From Paramyrothecium sp. XJ0827 (lineage: Eukaryota > Ascomycota > Sordariomycetes > Hypocreales > Stachybotryaceae), in the NCBI GenBank assembly GCA_020881915.1, contig JAJFPB010000003.1, positions 372,001-436,000 of the forward strand: 64,000 bases of DNA. The letters are read 5' to 3'. The position numbers and the translations under genes were made by a program. Under the pieces are notes generated by a model. It was not told the origin of the DNA. It made no database searches and was given only the letters and a program-made list of their open reading frames with translations. Shown piece after piece: positions 44,278-56,513 of this stretch (the stretch's first letter is position 1; every line of letters starts with the position of its first letter).

Positions 44278-45124
44278 TATAATTGAGCCTGTAAGGGCAG
44301 ATGTTTGCTGCTTTCAACTGGAGGAAACGGTGCTGGTAAATACACATTAGGACTACGAACTGGCTGAGTCTCGTTTCCAATATTGTACATTCCTGGTAGA
44401 CTAGTTAAGCATAATAAGAAGAAGCATTTAGGCCCACTAGTCAATGCAAAGCTTTGCGTTTCGCTGGCCACGTCAAAAAAAAGTGTTTGTGACAGTGAGA
44501 TGATTCTTCGCCTAGTTCATGGTAGTCAAAGACTTGGCTAAGTAAAGCTTTAGGTAGAGCAGGTGGGCATTTACCTCCCTCACTGCCCTGATCTCGTGGT
44601 AGGTCCCAGCTTCGTTCCGATAGACTCCAACGCCAAGATCAACTTTGGGGAAAAAAGTCGTTGTCAGCCTCAACTTTGAGTGTACATGACATCCGCAGCA
44701 TCTTGCAGTGCCTGCTCGGAAAACATCGGGTCCAGATGCAGTATGCGGGGGACTCTTTTGTGTTGGAACGCTTTGCTAGCGTAATAGGCAGAGTCATTTA
44801 AGTAGATAAAAGTATATTAAATTCCCTTATTCAAGAGGATTACCATATAATACAATGGCCATATGGAAAGGTGCAATTGTATCGCTGTGGACGTGCGTTC
44901 CGAAGTCGCTCGGAGGTTGAGGCCGAAGGCGGCCCTGGCTGCCGGAGCCGAAGCCCGAAAAGGTGGGGCGGGCTGCGTCAATCAACCTCGTTGTGCTCAT
45001 TACGGCCATGTAATATACCAAGGATGGCCGATTCTTGCATTTTGTGAAAGATAAACAAACAGAAATCGTACAACAGTTCAGTGGTGGATCAATCAAATTG
45101 GAAAGCCTCACGAGTGAAAACATC
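44278..45124. other. Intergenic region
   Basis: About 850 bases between the oxidoreductase and the aldolase. No gene was recognised. The aldolase frame is open upstream to about 45035, but the first strong coding match starts at the ATG at 45125. Confidence 0.5.
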
Positions 45125-46003
45125 ATGGGCTCCCTGCCGCAGCAGCCATCGGCCAACTATGCCAACAACCTGGAGACATGCGTTGCCTCCAACCAGCTGT
45201 GCAAAGCCTTCGGCATCAAGATCTCCTCAAACGGTCAGGTCGTCCAGATCGCACGCAACGCTGGCTTCGACTCCCTCTTCATCGACCTCGAACATGGATG
45301 GCTATCACTAGCTGAAGCCAGCAACCTGTGCAATATCGGCCTCCTTTGCGGCATCACTCCGTTCGTGCGCGTCCCTCATCAATGTGGTAACGGGTTTGTA
45401 CAGCGCGTTCTCGACGGCGGCGCTATGGGCGTTGTCTTTCCCCATATCCAGAGTAAAGGTGTGAATTCCAGATCCCAAAGGCGGAGGTAAGAAGAATCTA
45501 ACACTTATGCAGCCGAGGCGGAGGCTGCAGTGAGCATAAGCAAGTACCCGCCATTCGGATGTCGGTCCATGACCGGCCAGATGCCTCTGTTTGGCATGAG
45601 GAGCACTCCTCTTGATACCGCCATCGAATTCGGCAACAAGTCCGGATCTAGTGTAATTGTCATGATAGAGAGCGGAGAAGCCGTGGAGCGCGCGGACGAA
45701 ATTGCAGCCGTCAGAGGGGTCGACGTCCTCCTAGTCGGGTCTAATGACCTATCCATCGACATGGGGTTCGGTGGTCAATGGGACCACCAAGGGTATCGTT
45801 CAGCGCTGGAGAAGGTCAGCCGGGCATGCTACAAATCAGGGAAAGTCTTTGGCGTGGCTGGAGTCTATGACAATCCGGAAATCCATGATTGGATGATTAA
45901 TTCATTGGGCGCCAGGTTCATGCTTGTGCAGCAAGATCTCTCGTTGATTGCCAAGGGCAGCCTGGGAGCAATAAAGGCAACACCTGCTATTAAATTGGAA
46001 TGA
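45125..46003 (+). CDS. HpcH/HpaI aldolase family protein
   Basis: Exons 45125-45458 and 45513-46003 (54-nt intron) give 274 residues. The TIM-barrel signature of the HpcH/HpaI (citrate lyase beta/macrophomate synthase) family is clear. It includes CKAFGIKISS, FDSLFIDLEHGWLSLAEAS, FVRVPHQ, GAMGVVFPH, VIVMIESGEAVERADEI (metal-binding Glu) and VDVLLVGSNDLSIDMG (metal-binding Asp). Members cleave or form C-C bonds in 2-oxo-4-hydroxy acids, for example releasing pyruvate during aromatic breakdown; others are decarboxylases or macrophomate synthases. The exact reaction cannot be told. Its neighbours, two oxidoreductases and a Zn2Cys6 regulator, suit a small degradative cluster. Confidence 0.9.
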
Positions 46004-46295
46004 CTCCATTGAATTCTCTATTCTCTACCATGTCTAGCGACTGAAATCAGTAGTATGCCCCACTAAATGGGCGGGAAATTTTGTTGGTTAGATTTACATT
46101 CACTCGCCAGTTGTGACAATACAACCTCATTCTTGCCGGTTGAGTCGCGTGCTCCAGTTGGTGAACTAGGAATTCACAAATTTTAATAAAATAAAAGATC
46201 ACAGTTATGGAATGTAGAAGCTTATTCGATTCTTCAGTAATAAATGGCCCTAACGAAGACCAGAATCAGATCGATGGGGCAAAAATTAAATCGCG

Positions 46296-46369
46296 CTCCC
46301 CCGGACAGGCTTGAACTGTCGACCTCCTGATTAACAGTCAGACGCTCTAGCCAACTGAGCTACAGGGGA
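46296..46369 (-). tRNA. tRNA-Asn(GTT)
   Basis: The minus strand folds as a full cloverleaf: acceptor TCCCCTG with CGGGGGA and discriminator G, D arm AGCTCAGTTGGCTAGAGC, and T arm GACAG-TTCAAGC-CTGTC. The anticodon loop is CTGTTAA with anticodon GTT, for asparagine. It has 74 bases and no intron. Confidence 0.93.
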
Positions 46370-46867
46370 TTCGATGTTTGCAGAGCGAGCGCAAGTGCCT
46401 CTTCAGGGCGTGTGCGAGCTGCACGAGCACAGCTCAGCTCTCGATCGGCTTCTGCGTCGAGCCCGGAGGATCGAGGTGTTACAAATGCGCCTGCACAAAA
46501 CGAATTCAGACTGCTGTTATTCATCCACGCATAGGCAGGTAGCCGTCGAGCACTCCTTGAGTGTTCTGGGAATCGCTGGCGAGCTCGGTGGAACCAGATC
46601 TTGTACCCGAGCCAAAGACAGGAGCTGCGTCCGACGTCCGTAAGGTACAACAGTTGATTCTGGTTGCATTCTGAAAATCGATACGACTGGCAACCGAAGA
46701 GGGATCAACAAAAATGCATGGTCACAATACCGATTGTCTTAGTTTATGAGTTCATTGTCTCGTAACCGTCTCAAGCTAAAACTAGCAGTGGTGTGATTCG
46801 TTGATGGACTCAAATGCAACATTGGTCCTTGAATGATTAACCTGCTAACTCCTGAATGTGTATCAGT
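46370..46867. other. Intergenic region
   Basis: About 500 bases between the tRNA and the 3' end of the histidine kinase gene. No gene was recognised. Confidence 0.5.
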
Positions 46868-49704
46868 TTACTTTGTTATGACCATTTGTATCTTGATCAG
46901 CAACTCCGGTATCCTGAAAGGCTTTGCGATCGAATTGTCTACACCCGCATCTAAAGCTTGTTCAATCTGCTCGCTGCGCGCGTTCGCACTGACAGCGAGG
47001 ATGGGAACGTGTTTTATCACCTCCCCAGAGGCCTCCAGCTCCCTTATACACCGTGTGCACGTAAGGCCGTCCATGACGGGCATCTCAATGTCCATGAGTA
47101 TTATGGACAGGTCTTGGCCAGTAAGGGCCTGGGTATGCCAGAACTTGGTGGTGCGCAGGAAGTCGAGAGCTTCTCCGCCATGGCCAGCCACGTGCACGTC
47201 GAAGCCAGCTTTCTGGAGCTGGCGGCAAAGCACCTTTTGCTATTGGCACAATGTTAGTAACGAGAGCGAAAGATGCGCTAAGTTGCAGTGGAGAATGCAT
47301 CACTCACATTAACAAGGTTGTCTTCTACGATGAGCACGGAGTAATGCGCGGCCTTGACGGCATCCTCTGTCGACAATGACCGCGGCAAGCCTGACCGTAT
47401 CATTTCTTCGCCAGGCCCTGTACTGTAAGGCACGGCGACTCGCGTCCCGATAAAAAACGCAAACGTTGAGCCCACGCCGGCCTCGGAGCGGACGCCGATG
47501 CATCCGCTCTGGAGCTCCGCCAGCGATTTAGAAATGAACAGACCGAGGCCAGAGCCACCATACTGCACGTGCGTGCGCGGCGTCGCTTGGCTGAAGCGCG
47601 TGAAGAGGCTGCCCTGCTCCGCGATGGAGAGGCCGCAGCCAGTGTCTTGCACGGCTATCCAGAGGTAGACCTTGCGGCCTTTGCCCCAGTCCGCATGATT
47701 ACGGATGTCGTGCGAGGTCGAGCGAGTGGTGGCGAATGTGATGCCGTTCCACTGCTGGGGGAGGGTGCCCGTCCAAGCGCCGAGTTTGACGTCGATCTTC
47801 TTCAGCGGGCGGCCACGCGAGAATTTGATGGCGTTGGTCAGGAGGTTGATCAGGATCTAAACAAAGTCAGAACATGAATCAGAGTCTACGAAAGGCGCCA
47901 AATTCGAACCTGGACGGTGCGTGAAGGGTCGACCATGACCCAGTCGGCTCCCTTGGCGGCCAAGCTTGGGTCCTCGAGGAAGTTGAGCTCAATACCGTCT
48001 TTCGCGCACTCAACCTCGAAGATCTTGACAGCCTCGCCGACCACAGCCGCGGGCTGCACCCTGACGGGCGTGATGAGGATGAGGTCCGAGTCCAGCTTGC
48101 TGAGGGTCAAGGTGTCGTCGATGATCCTCTTCTGGTGCAGCGAGCATTGGACTATTGTATGGAGGGCGTCCAAGCAGGTTTGCACTTCTTCTCGCATTGC
48201 CCTCAGACGACCTTCCGAGGCTTCTTTCAGCGATGTCGTCGGGATGAGCCGTGATATCTGCTTCAGCGAATCCAGCGACGAGTCCGCGCACTGGATCACC
48301 GCGGATAGAGGATTCCGCATCTCGTGAGACGTCATGTCAATGAAACTAGAGTGGTGTTAGAATAACTGCTCTCAGATTCGGCTGGCGTCTGGTCACCCAC
48401 TTCTCTTGCTGACGCTTGGCCTCGAGCGCCTCTTCCACCCTCAACCTCTGGAGATCCTCGACCCACTTGAACCGCGTGATATCCGTCAGGGTCCCGAGGA
48501 TCGATATGATGTTCCCCTCTGCGTCGCACTCGGGATAAGCCTGTCCCTGGACCCAGACCTGCCTGGTCTTGCCGTCGCCGCTGTCCCATTCCTTGCACAG
48601 CCGGAATTGTGTCTGCGTGGGCTGCTTATCCTGGAACAGGACTTTCCACCCGGCTTCGACAATGTTCTGGTCGTCAGGGAAGACGAGCGAAGTCCAATCA
48701 ACCTCCTCGGGCTCCACGTGAGGATGTCCGGTAAGCTCGAAGAATCTGTAGTTGCAGTACTGCATGCCCTTGTCCGGTTTCAATATGTAGATGGCCACAG
48801 GTGCCAGCTCGGCGAAGCGGGCAAACTTCTGCTCACTCGCGCGAGCGCGCTCGAGGGCCTCGGCGCGTCGCAGTGCCTCCCGCTGAACCCTTTTTTGGGC
48901 ATTGATATCGATTGTGTTTCCAGCAATGCTGATGAGGTTGCCCTCGTCATCGAGTATGGGCACGCACGCAGAAAGAATCCACCGCGATCCTTCTTCGTCT
49001 TCGCTGTCCTTCTCTCGTGGGGCTTTCCACCGCATCTCAAACGTCACGGGGATTCCTTGCGAGAGCTTGTTCCACTGTGACATGACCAATGGCTTATCAG
49101 GGGGGTACACGAGGTCCATGAAGCTGAAATCCTTGTGAGTTTCTACATCACGAGGATGGTGGCTCAGGTTGTACCACGACTCGTTCGCCCTGGTCAAAGT
49201 TCCGTGCGGGTCATATTCAAAGACACCGACGTCGCTCATCTCCATCATTTTCTGCATTCCCTCCAATCTCGTGCCCGCAGCGCTGACATCTTTGACCCTG
49301 CTCTGGCGCAAGCCATTCTCGGGACGCACTTCGGGGGGCTTGGGGGATTGCAGGTCCGCCTCCGTTTGTTTACCTGCACGCACGACCTTCCAGCGGCCCT
49401 GGATACTAAAAGCTGTCCAACTTCTGCCAGCGAAGTCGTAGGTCTCACGCCAGTTTACGACCGCCTGCGCCCACGACCGAAACAGCAAAGCGGTGGCGGT
49501 GTCTTGCTGGATGCAGTCCAGGAGCCCGTGTACGATTCTGAGTGCGCCATTGCATATTTGCAGGTTGAAGGCAATAGGAGTGCTCGCGTCAATAGGGATC
49601 AAAAACGTCGGACTCGGATCTGCGTCCAGGAACTGGATGAGACTGGGCTCGGGTAGCAGATCTGTCGTGGTTAGAGTGTCTGCTGTGGTAGACTTGGTAA
49701 ACAT
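46868..49704 (-). CDS. Hybrid histidine kinase, PAS-PAS-HisKA-HATPase-REC
   Basis: Exons in transcript order are 49704-48401, 48345-47910, 47856-47308 and 47239-46868, for 886 residues; introns are 55, 53 and 68 nt. Two PAS domains occupy about residues 160-430 (VGVFEYDPHGTLTRANESWY; APVAIYILKPDKGMQYCNYR). The H box is NFIDMTSHEMRNPLSA with the phospho-acceptor His near 442. The ATPase has the N box ILINLLTNAIKFS, G1 DTGCGLS and G2 GGSGLGLFISKSLAE. The receiver has VLIVEDN and the phospho-acceptor Asp near 813 in IILMDIEMPVMDG, plus a conserved Lys in AKPF. All catalytic residues are present. There is no membrane segment or HAMP repeat, so it is a cytosolic PAS sensor feeding the Ypd1 phosphorelay. 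The signal is unknown. Confidence 0.92.
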
Positions 49705-51239
49705 GCCTGTGCGCACTGCAGGGTCGAGCCGCACGGCTCAGGTAGTGACTGAGAGGGGCAGGTGCCTGCTTGGACGCGACAGGTAGGTTGAGGACAACGG
49801 TGAGGACGTCGTCAGTGAGACAGAGACTTGCTACGGGCTTTGAAAATTCCAGAAATTTGCCTCTTGCGGCAAGAGATGCAGCCACAACGCTAGACGCACG
49901 TTACCACTCCGCTTGACCTGATTTGATATGATACAGTTCGGCTTGTGAAGAAGTGTTGACCATAATTCCGCCGGTATTTTCCAGCTAATTGGTAACACAC
50001 ATTGATGGCCATGTCCTTGGGTTGCGGCTCTTTGATGTTGACTTGCGAGACTCCTTGTGCTGATCTGAGCCAACACCATTGGTGATGGGCTAAAGTGGTC
50101 TCGTGGGTCAATGACGTGCCATCTGAATAGAATATCGGTACTATTCGTCATGGCAAAACCGCACACAATACTCTAGACGCCACACTACGCTTGGCCACGC
50201 CACACTTGTTATCACGCAGATCTCCCCCAGCCAGGCATTACTCCAGGGTAGGGCTCGTGCTTGGCGTATGATCTACCGCCGTTCCAGTTGGAATGAAGTC
50301 GGTCTAACTCCATGAAGAACAAGGTCTAATCTTCCCCTTCCGATTGGAAGAGTCCCGGAAATGCTCTAGTAAGATGGATCACCTGTGACTGCCAGATCAT
50401 CCCACCGCCAACGAGGTTCTCTAGGGTACGTTGCTCTTGGTCGGCAAGAGGCGTATCGACAAAGAAGGGACACGTTCGAAACACGGCCACTAAGGAAATT
50501 TTGAGGAGGAGGGAAATAGTAAGAACTCAAAAATCACAAGTTATTTAGAGGCTTGAGTAGAGCAGTCGGTGTAATGTCAAAGTCATTCTGTCTTGGATCG
50601 AAGGGCGGGTGCAAACTGGCGGCAGCATTGGGTTACTTGAAGCGCAACCAATGCTGTTAGTCTTACAATCACCCGAACTGGATGAGTGAACTGTCGCAAT
50701 TAAGGCGGAACAATTCATCCTGTGGCCATTACTCTCCAATACCTGATTCAGTTGGCAATGCTCTCCGGGGAGGTTGTTCTGTCGAATATTTGATGGATGA
50801 CGAAAACAGCGTTCCCACTAAGTCAGTGTTAGGCGCAGGCATCATCAAGCTTCTGCTAACTTCCAGCAGTAAGCCTCAATAGACCGGCGACTCAAGAGAT
50901 AAGGATTCGGGTCCTGGTCAAACAGATTATACGATGCTTGGATTACCCGAGTACAAGACTTGCAATTCCCATCGGCCGGGAAACGTACCGCGCAAGGTAC
51001 GGAGCCGATAGCGGAGTTGGTCTCAATTGGCCAGATGTACGACGCATATCTTGCCGTTGGAGGGGTTGAGCTTGGCACACACCTCGTACATGTCGGCTAG
51101 GGTCCCTTCTCTGGGGAAACTGGAAGGATTTCTCGGCAAGGATGGCCAGAGATAAATAATGAGCTGTGTCCAGACGCTCCCCCTTAGCCGCGTTCCTGGG
51201 CATTTCTCCCGCCATTGCGATTTTTGCGCGTCTGCTTTC
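49705..51239. other. Divergent intergenic region, no gene recognised
   Basis: About 1.5 kb separate the histidine kinase and MFS starts. Only short frames without domains are present; both promoters should be here. Confidence 0.5.
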
Positions 51240-52807
51240 ATGATGGACGTCAAGTCTAAAGACGTCGAGTTCGACGGCCGCATCGACGCAGAGGCGGCCC
51301 ATGAGTATGCCATTGACCCCCATGCCGAGGCCAAGCTGGTCCGAAAGCAGGACCTGCGGGTGCTGCCCATGGTCTTCCTGATGTACTTCTTCACTTTCCT
51401 CGACCGCACCAACCTGGGCAACGCAAGAATTGCAGGAATGGAACAAGATCTAGGCCTTGGCACGTACGGCTTCAATATCGGCGCGTGCCTCTACTATGCC
51501 GTTTACTTTTTCGCCGACATTCCGGCGTCGCTCAGTGTCAAGAAGTTCGGCTTCGTCATGCTGCCGATGAGCTGCATAGCTTTCGGTGCTGTCACGCTTG
51601 GCACGGCCTTCATCCACAACGAGGCCAGCTTCTATGCCATCCGGGTGCTTCTGGGCCTTACCGAGTCCTTCCAGTTCCCTGGGCTGAGCTACGTCGTGTC
51701 ACGGTACTATCGACGAAGTGAGGTTACGACGCGCGTTTCATTCTTCATGCTTGCCGCTGCTGGACTGGCGGGCGGGTTCGGAGGACTGCTGGCGTCTGGC
51801 CTGCTAGCGCTGGGCGAAATTGCCGACGGCATTGACTCGTGGCGTAATATTTTCTTCGTAGAAGGGTTTGTTGACCATTTGCTCGTCGCGTGAAGTTGCT
51901 AAGCAGCGGCAGGATCATTACCATTGGCGTGGGTTTTATCTCGCTGTACCTTTTCCCTGCGGATCCATCCAAGACACGAATCTTCAATGAAGACGAACGG
52001 GCCATGGCAATGGCCCGTTTCTACCATGACCAGCCGGCCATTACCGAGCACAAGGAGAAGATATCCTGGGCGCTGATCAAACGCGGCGTGGTCAACGTGA
52101 ATGTGCTTGCCGGAGCCTGGATCTACATCTGCGACCAGATCACGGTACAGGGTCTCTCCATCTTCACTGCCACCATTTTGCGCCTGAACTATCCCGACCG
52201 GACCCTGATCCAGATTCAGCTTTTGTCGGCGGCACCACCCATGGTAGGTATGGTGTTTGGAATGGGCGTTTCCTACGTTACAATGAAGACACGCCAGCAT
52301 GGCATCGCTATTGCGATTTGCGCTGCGATTTGCGTGGCTGGGTATTCCATCTGGATAGCCTCAACCGACCCGCAGGCCCGTTACGCGGCCATCTTCCTCA
52401 ACACGGCTGGCGGGTTCAGTTTCGGTACGCTGGTGTTGGGATGGACGCTCGCCAATGCTGCTCCGGACACTGTCCGGAACGTGGCCAACGGCGCCGTCTC
52501 AGGACTTGCCAACATCGGTGAGCATAGACTGACCCCCCTGAAAGCGACCCGACTGACAATCGCAGGATCCATTACCGCGACATGGAGCTACATCAACACC
52601 GATGCCAAGACCGGGTACCGCATTGGCAACAGCCTGAACACGGCCACTGCGGCCTCGGTTGTCATCACGTCTTTGTTGCTTGTTGTGTACCAAAAGAGGG
52701 AGAACAAGAAGCGGGCGGAGGGAGGACGAGATTACCGATTGGAAACGACCGACGAGAAGATTGCTCTTCTCGGGAATCTGCACCCGGATTTCAGGTACAT
52801 CCATTAA
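51240..52807 (+). CDS. MFS permease, allantoate/nicotinate (Dal5/Tna1) type
   Basis: Exons 51240-51865, 51913-52517 and 52566-52807 give 490 residues. An ATG at 51159 is in frame, but the sequence from 51240 is the usual family start. After an acidic N-terminus comes KLVRKQDLRVLPMVFLMYFF and TFLDRTNLGNARIAGMEQDL, the signature of the anion:cation symporter (ACS) branch that includes Dal5, Tna1 and related permeases. About twelve hydrophobic helices follow (ACLYYAVYFFADIPASL; FFMLAAAGLAGGFGGLLASG; AAIFLNTAGGFSFGTLVLGW). Members import carboxylates such as allantoate, nicotinate or pantothenate across the plasma membrane. Intron 2 (52518-52565) is 48 nt and stop-free, so a retained form would be readable. 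The substrate is not predictable here. Confidence 0.9.
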
Positions 52808-53054
52808 TAGAAGGTCTTGAGGAGCTCCAAGAAAAGCAATGTAATTCGTAGCTGGCGCCACCAATTGCGACCATTTGAGAAGCATCCTTTAATGCTACAG
52901 AGTAGTTCCTCAGTAATTGACCGATACCCTGGCCCCACAGCCACGACTGTCAAAAATTTCACCAGCCTTCCATTTTGTGAAAATCTAGATGAGATGGTAA
53001 GTGGGCATTGGCCAACGTGTGCGCCTCTCAATTTTCGGAGGGAAGCAAAAAAGC

Positions 53055-53126
53055 AGGTCTCGGAGGGAGTCGAACCCTCGCTGGCGGAATCAGAATCCGC
53101 AGTCATGACCGTTAGACCACGAAACC
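53055..53126 (-). tRNA. tRNA-Gln(CTG)
   Basis: The minus strand folds as a cloverleaf of 72 bases. The acceptor is GGTTTCG with CGAGACC; the anticodon arm GCGGA-TTCTGAT-TCCGC has anticodon CTG, for glutamine (CAG codons); the T arm is GAGGG-TTCGACT-CCCTC. No intron. It lies 248 bases beyond the MFS stop. Confidence 0.93.
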
Positions 53127-53827
53127 CGTGTTGCTTTAGATGTTTGACCGAGGACTAATTTCGTGTCAACAGGCTAACACGGGTTGCGTGACCCACTGAA
53201 TGGATCAATCAGGAACCGTTCTCTTTTTCTCCTCTTTTCTTTCCCTTTTCCCCCCCTCTTCTCGTTAGTTCATGGAACAACGGAGCTGAAACTGAATCAG
53301 GCAAGGTGTGCAACCACCAGAGAATGTACCTGCTGGTGAACACTGGCAGGAATGAGGAAGATGGGTTATAGTCATGAACGTTCGTTTCTGATAGTAGTTG
53401 ATTCGGATAGCGGAATTGGTATTTAGTTCTCTGAACGAGTTCGATTGAAGGCAAGGTGCTCACCATCACCGATCCTGCGTGGCATTGGGATGAAGCCAGC
53501 TAACTCCAGGGACTAGTCTGCCTAATGTACGTCTACTTTACATGGCGACCTTCCTTATGCGGTTCTCTGCAACGCGGCTGGTACAATATTGCTGTTGCCT
53601 GTTCTCCAGCTGAATGTTGTAAAATGCACGCAGGCCCCTCGTATGTTCCTCCACCAATTGTCCTTCATCACCTTGTGTAGTGTAATACCCCAGTTCACGT
53701 GCCGTGTTATATGTGACCGCTAGATTCCTTAGTCAGACCTGAGATCAGGCTGTGACAACTCTTGGGTGGATTTCCAGTGGCTGGGCCGATTTCGTTACCA
53801 TCAGGATTTTTATGTCTGCCAAGCAAG
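53127..53827. other. Intergenic region
   Basis: About 700 bases between the tRNA and the second HET gene. There is a CT-rich run near 53220-53265; no gene was recognised. Confidence 0.5.
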
Positions 53828-55646
53828 ATGGCGTCGCCATATGAAAGGACACCCCTCCGGACACGTACCGCGCTTCGTCTCCTCGTGCTATCTCCTGGGC
53901 CGCGGGAGGATCCCGGTATCCATGTCCTCATCTACCGTACCAACATCAAGTCTGCCGAGTCTTCATTCGAAGCCCTGTCGTACACATGGGGCTCTGATTC
54001 CCCGCGGAAAATAATTCAGTGCAACCTCGGCGACGCTCAGCAGCTTGAGGTGTCTCTGAACTGTTACACTGCATTGTGCCACCTACGTGATCCTCACAAA
54101 CCAAGAACACTCTGGGTAGATGCGATATGCATCGATCAGTCCAACATTGCAGAACGAAACCAACAAGTACGGGTAATGGGTGAAATATTTGCCGCCGCGC
54201 GCCAAGTCATTGTTTTTCTAGGCGAAAGCGACGCGCGGAGTCTGCATCTATTCCGGCATCTGTCTTATGTTGATGGAGAGATAGACTCTGGCTGTCATGC
54301 ATTCAGTCTTCCTCCCCCAAACCCATCCATCATTCACTGCCTGCAAAAAATGGTCAGTCGCCCTTGGTTCTCTCGCATTTGGGTAGTACAAGAAGTGGCA
54401 AATGCGAGGAAGATCCGGTTCATGTGCGGATACGATTCAGCGAGTTTTGACGCTTTTATTGGTTGTATATATGGTCATGAAAAGAAAACTCTCGTCTTGG
54501 ATACCTTTCTTCCGCCTATCGAGATTGTCAGGGAACAAATGAAGAAGTATCGGCTGCAATGTCCAACGGCTTTCCGGGAAATGTACCAATTGGTTGCTGA
54601 GACTGGTCTTTGTGGAGCATCTGATCCGAGGGATCGGTTGTTCGCTTTGATACCACTGCTCATAAAGGAGTCTCCCGACTTGGACCGCATAGTCAATTAT
54701 GACATGAGCGTCGAAGCCGTATTTGAAAGTTTTACAAAACTGCTGCTCGCCGACATGGGTCTCATAATGTCGAATGCAATCCGGCATCCCCATGCAAGAC
54801 GCATGCCATCATGGGTGCTAGATTTAAGTCAGCACGTTGACTTGACCAAATTCTCAATTCGGTTGCCTGAGACTGAGAAAGCCCTAATGTCTCAGCAAGA
54901 TTTTGCCATCACTGACGTTTCGACCCTGGGCGACCTACCAAAAGCGAGCCTTGCTGTTAAAGGACTTCGATATGCCAGCATCCAAGCATTAGGACCCGAA
55001 ATGCATTTCAACACAGACCGTTCCCTAACCAGAGATATGGTTGTGAAGGACCTTTTCGTCACCTTAGACTCCATAAGGTGTGGTATGCCTCACGACGAGT
55101 GGCCAAACCCCCTTATCCAAGGCAGGTCGACCATCTTCTTTTTTTCTATTGACTCCCACCGACTAAGATTTGTAGCGTTTCAATCTTTGGACGAAAATGA
55201 CATGAGTCGTCTCCTTACGAAGACTTACACTAGATATGTAAGTAGCTACTCCATGATTCTTACGTAGTTGATCCAATATCCGTACTCACCATTGCATCTG
55301 GCAGGTTACGGAATTCGATAACTTGATTATCGCAGACGTTATCGCAGAGTGTGAAAGAACTAGAATTTTCGTTACCTGTAATAACGAAATTGGTAAAGCC
55401 ACCAGTCAAGCTCAAGTAGGTGATGTGTTGTGTCTTATCAAGGGCGCAAGTAAGCCGTGGATCCTTCGTGAGAATTCTACCGGGTCCTGGAAACTGATTA
55501 GTGGGGACTGTTTTCTTCTTGACTTGTTCAATTCTTGTATGGAGAGACATGACAATGATAAAGGGAGGAAGTACCTTTCGGAGGATGGATATTTGCAAGA
55601 TATAATCTCTGAGGCGGGATTGCTGGAGGAGTTTCGCGTTGATTAG
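53828..55646 (+). CDS. HET-domain protein (heterokaryon incompatibility)
   Basis: Exons 53828-55237 and 55305-55646 (67-nt GTAAGT-to-GCAG intron) give 583 residues. The HET domain begins near residue 47: SSFEALSYTWGSDSPRKIIQ, then TLWVDAICIDQSNIAERNQQ, GEIFAAARQVIVFLGE and SRPWFSRIWVVQEVANAR. These are the complete blocks of the ICIDQ-type HET subgroup. The central part has GASDPRDRLFALIPLL, also usual. The second exon encodes VGDVLCLIKGASKPWILREN, matching the conserved end in which a ligand-type small beta domain follows. The protein is presumably cytosolic and able to trigger incompatibility cell death; its recognition partner is unknown. Second HET gene of the window and of a different subgroup from that at 21.8 kb. 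Confidence 0.9.
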
Positions 55647-56513
55647 ATGTGCCTGGCTCAATATTAGCTTGTTCGGAATCATTCGGGTTTTCGCAATCAT
55701 CGTATGGGGCTTTCATAGTAGCTGTAATCCGGCAGTTGTAGGTGAGTAGCAATTGCGCAGTGTGCTTCCACGGGTTCGTAACACGAGTGTCGACCAGTAC
55801 AGTCTATTATGGACTAACAGTGGCTCTCAATATGGCTCGTTCATGTCGCGGTTATTGGAAACTGCACATACGTTCAATTTTGCTGTCAAGGCTGCAAAAT
55901 CGTGGGCAGTCATATTTTCGTGTTCCCTCTTCCACTTCAAGCCTACCTAGCCTGCAGTATTATTGAAGTCTTGTTGACCGCGCCTGTTTTATTGCTAGTC
56001 AGTTCTAGGGCACCTCGACTTGTACATAGGCTTGATACTCAGCTCTCGGCAGTGAGATAATGATTAACATTCTATCCTTCAAGTCATTTAAACAGATTGA
56101 AGCATCTTGAATTTGAAGATGTTCTTACTGTGTTGCAATTGCCTGCTAAAACAGAATGAAAATTCAGTCTGGCTCTTGTACTTTTCGAGCAATTGGAATA
56201 AAGTTGCATGCATCACGTCGGCTGGGCCTTCAGCTGAAACCGAATGATTTTGAACAGTGGCATAATGCCAATTGTTGAAATTTGTCAGTCTATTCGTATA
56301 TATTATTGAACACATCAACCCGTGTCATATTTTGTCGGAGGATACATGTAAATAATTTAATGAGCCAAAGCTTTGCGTTATGTGCGAGTCTCGAAGATCC
56401 CCTCTAATTAGGTGTCCTCACACAGTTTTGCGTAAGTGTTTGCCTCCGGATACCAGAGTACAGGAAGATTGAAATGACAACCCGAAGGCTTTCAAACGTC
56501 CTCATTGTATGCT
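55647..56513. other. Convergent intergenic region
   Basis: About 870 bases between the HET gene and the oppositely oriented TmpA-like gene. No gene or RNA was recognised. Confidence 0.5.

Noticed and set aside
48406..49080. Plus-strand 224-residue frame
   Set aside because: Antisense to the PAS region of the histidine kinase, with no independent evidence.
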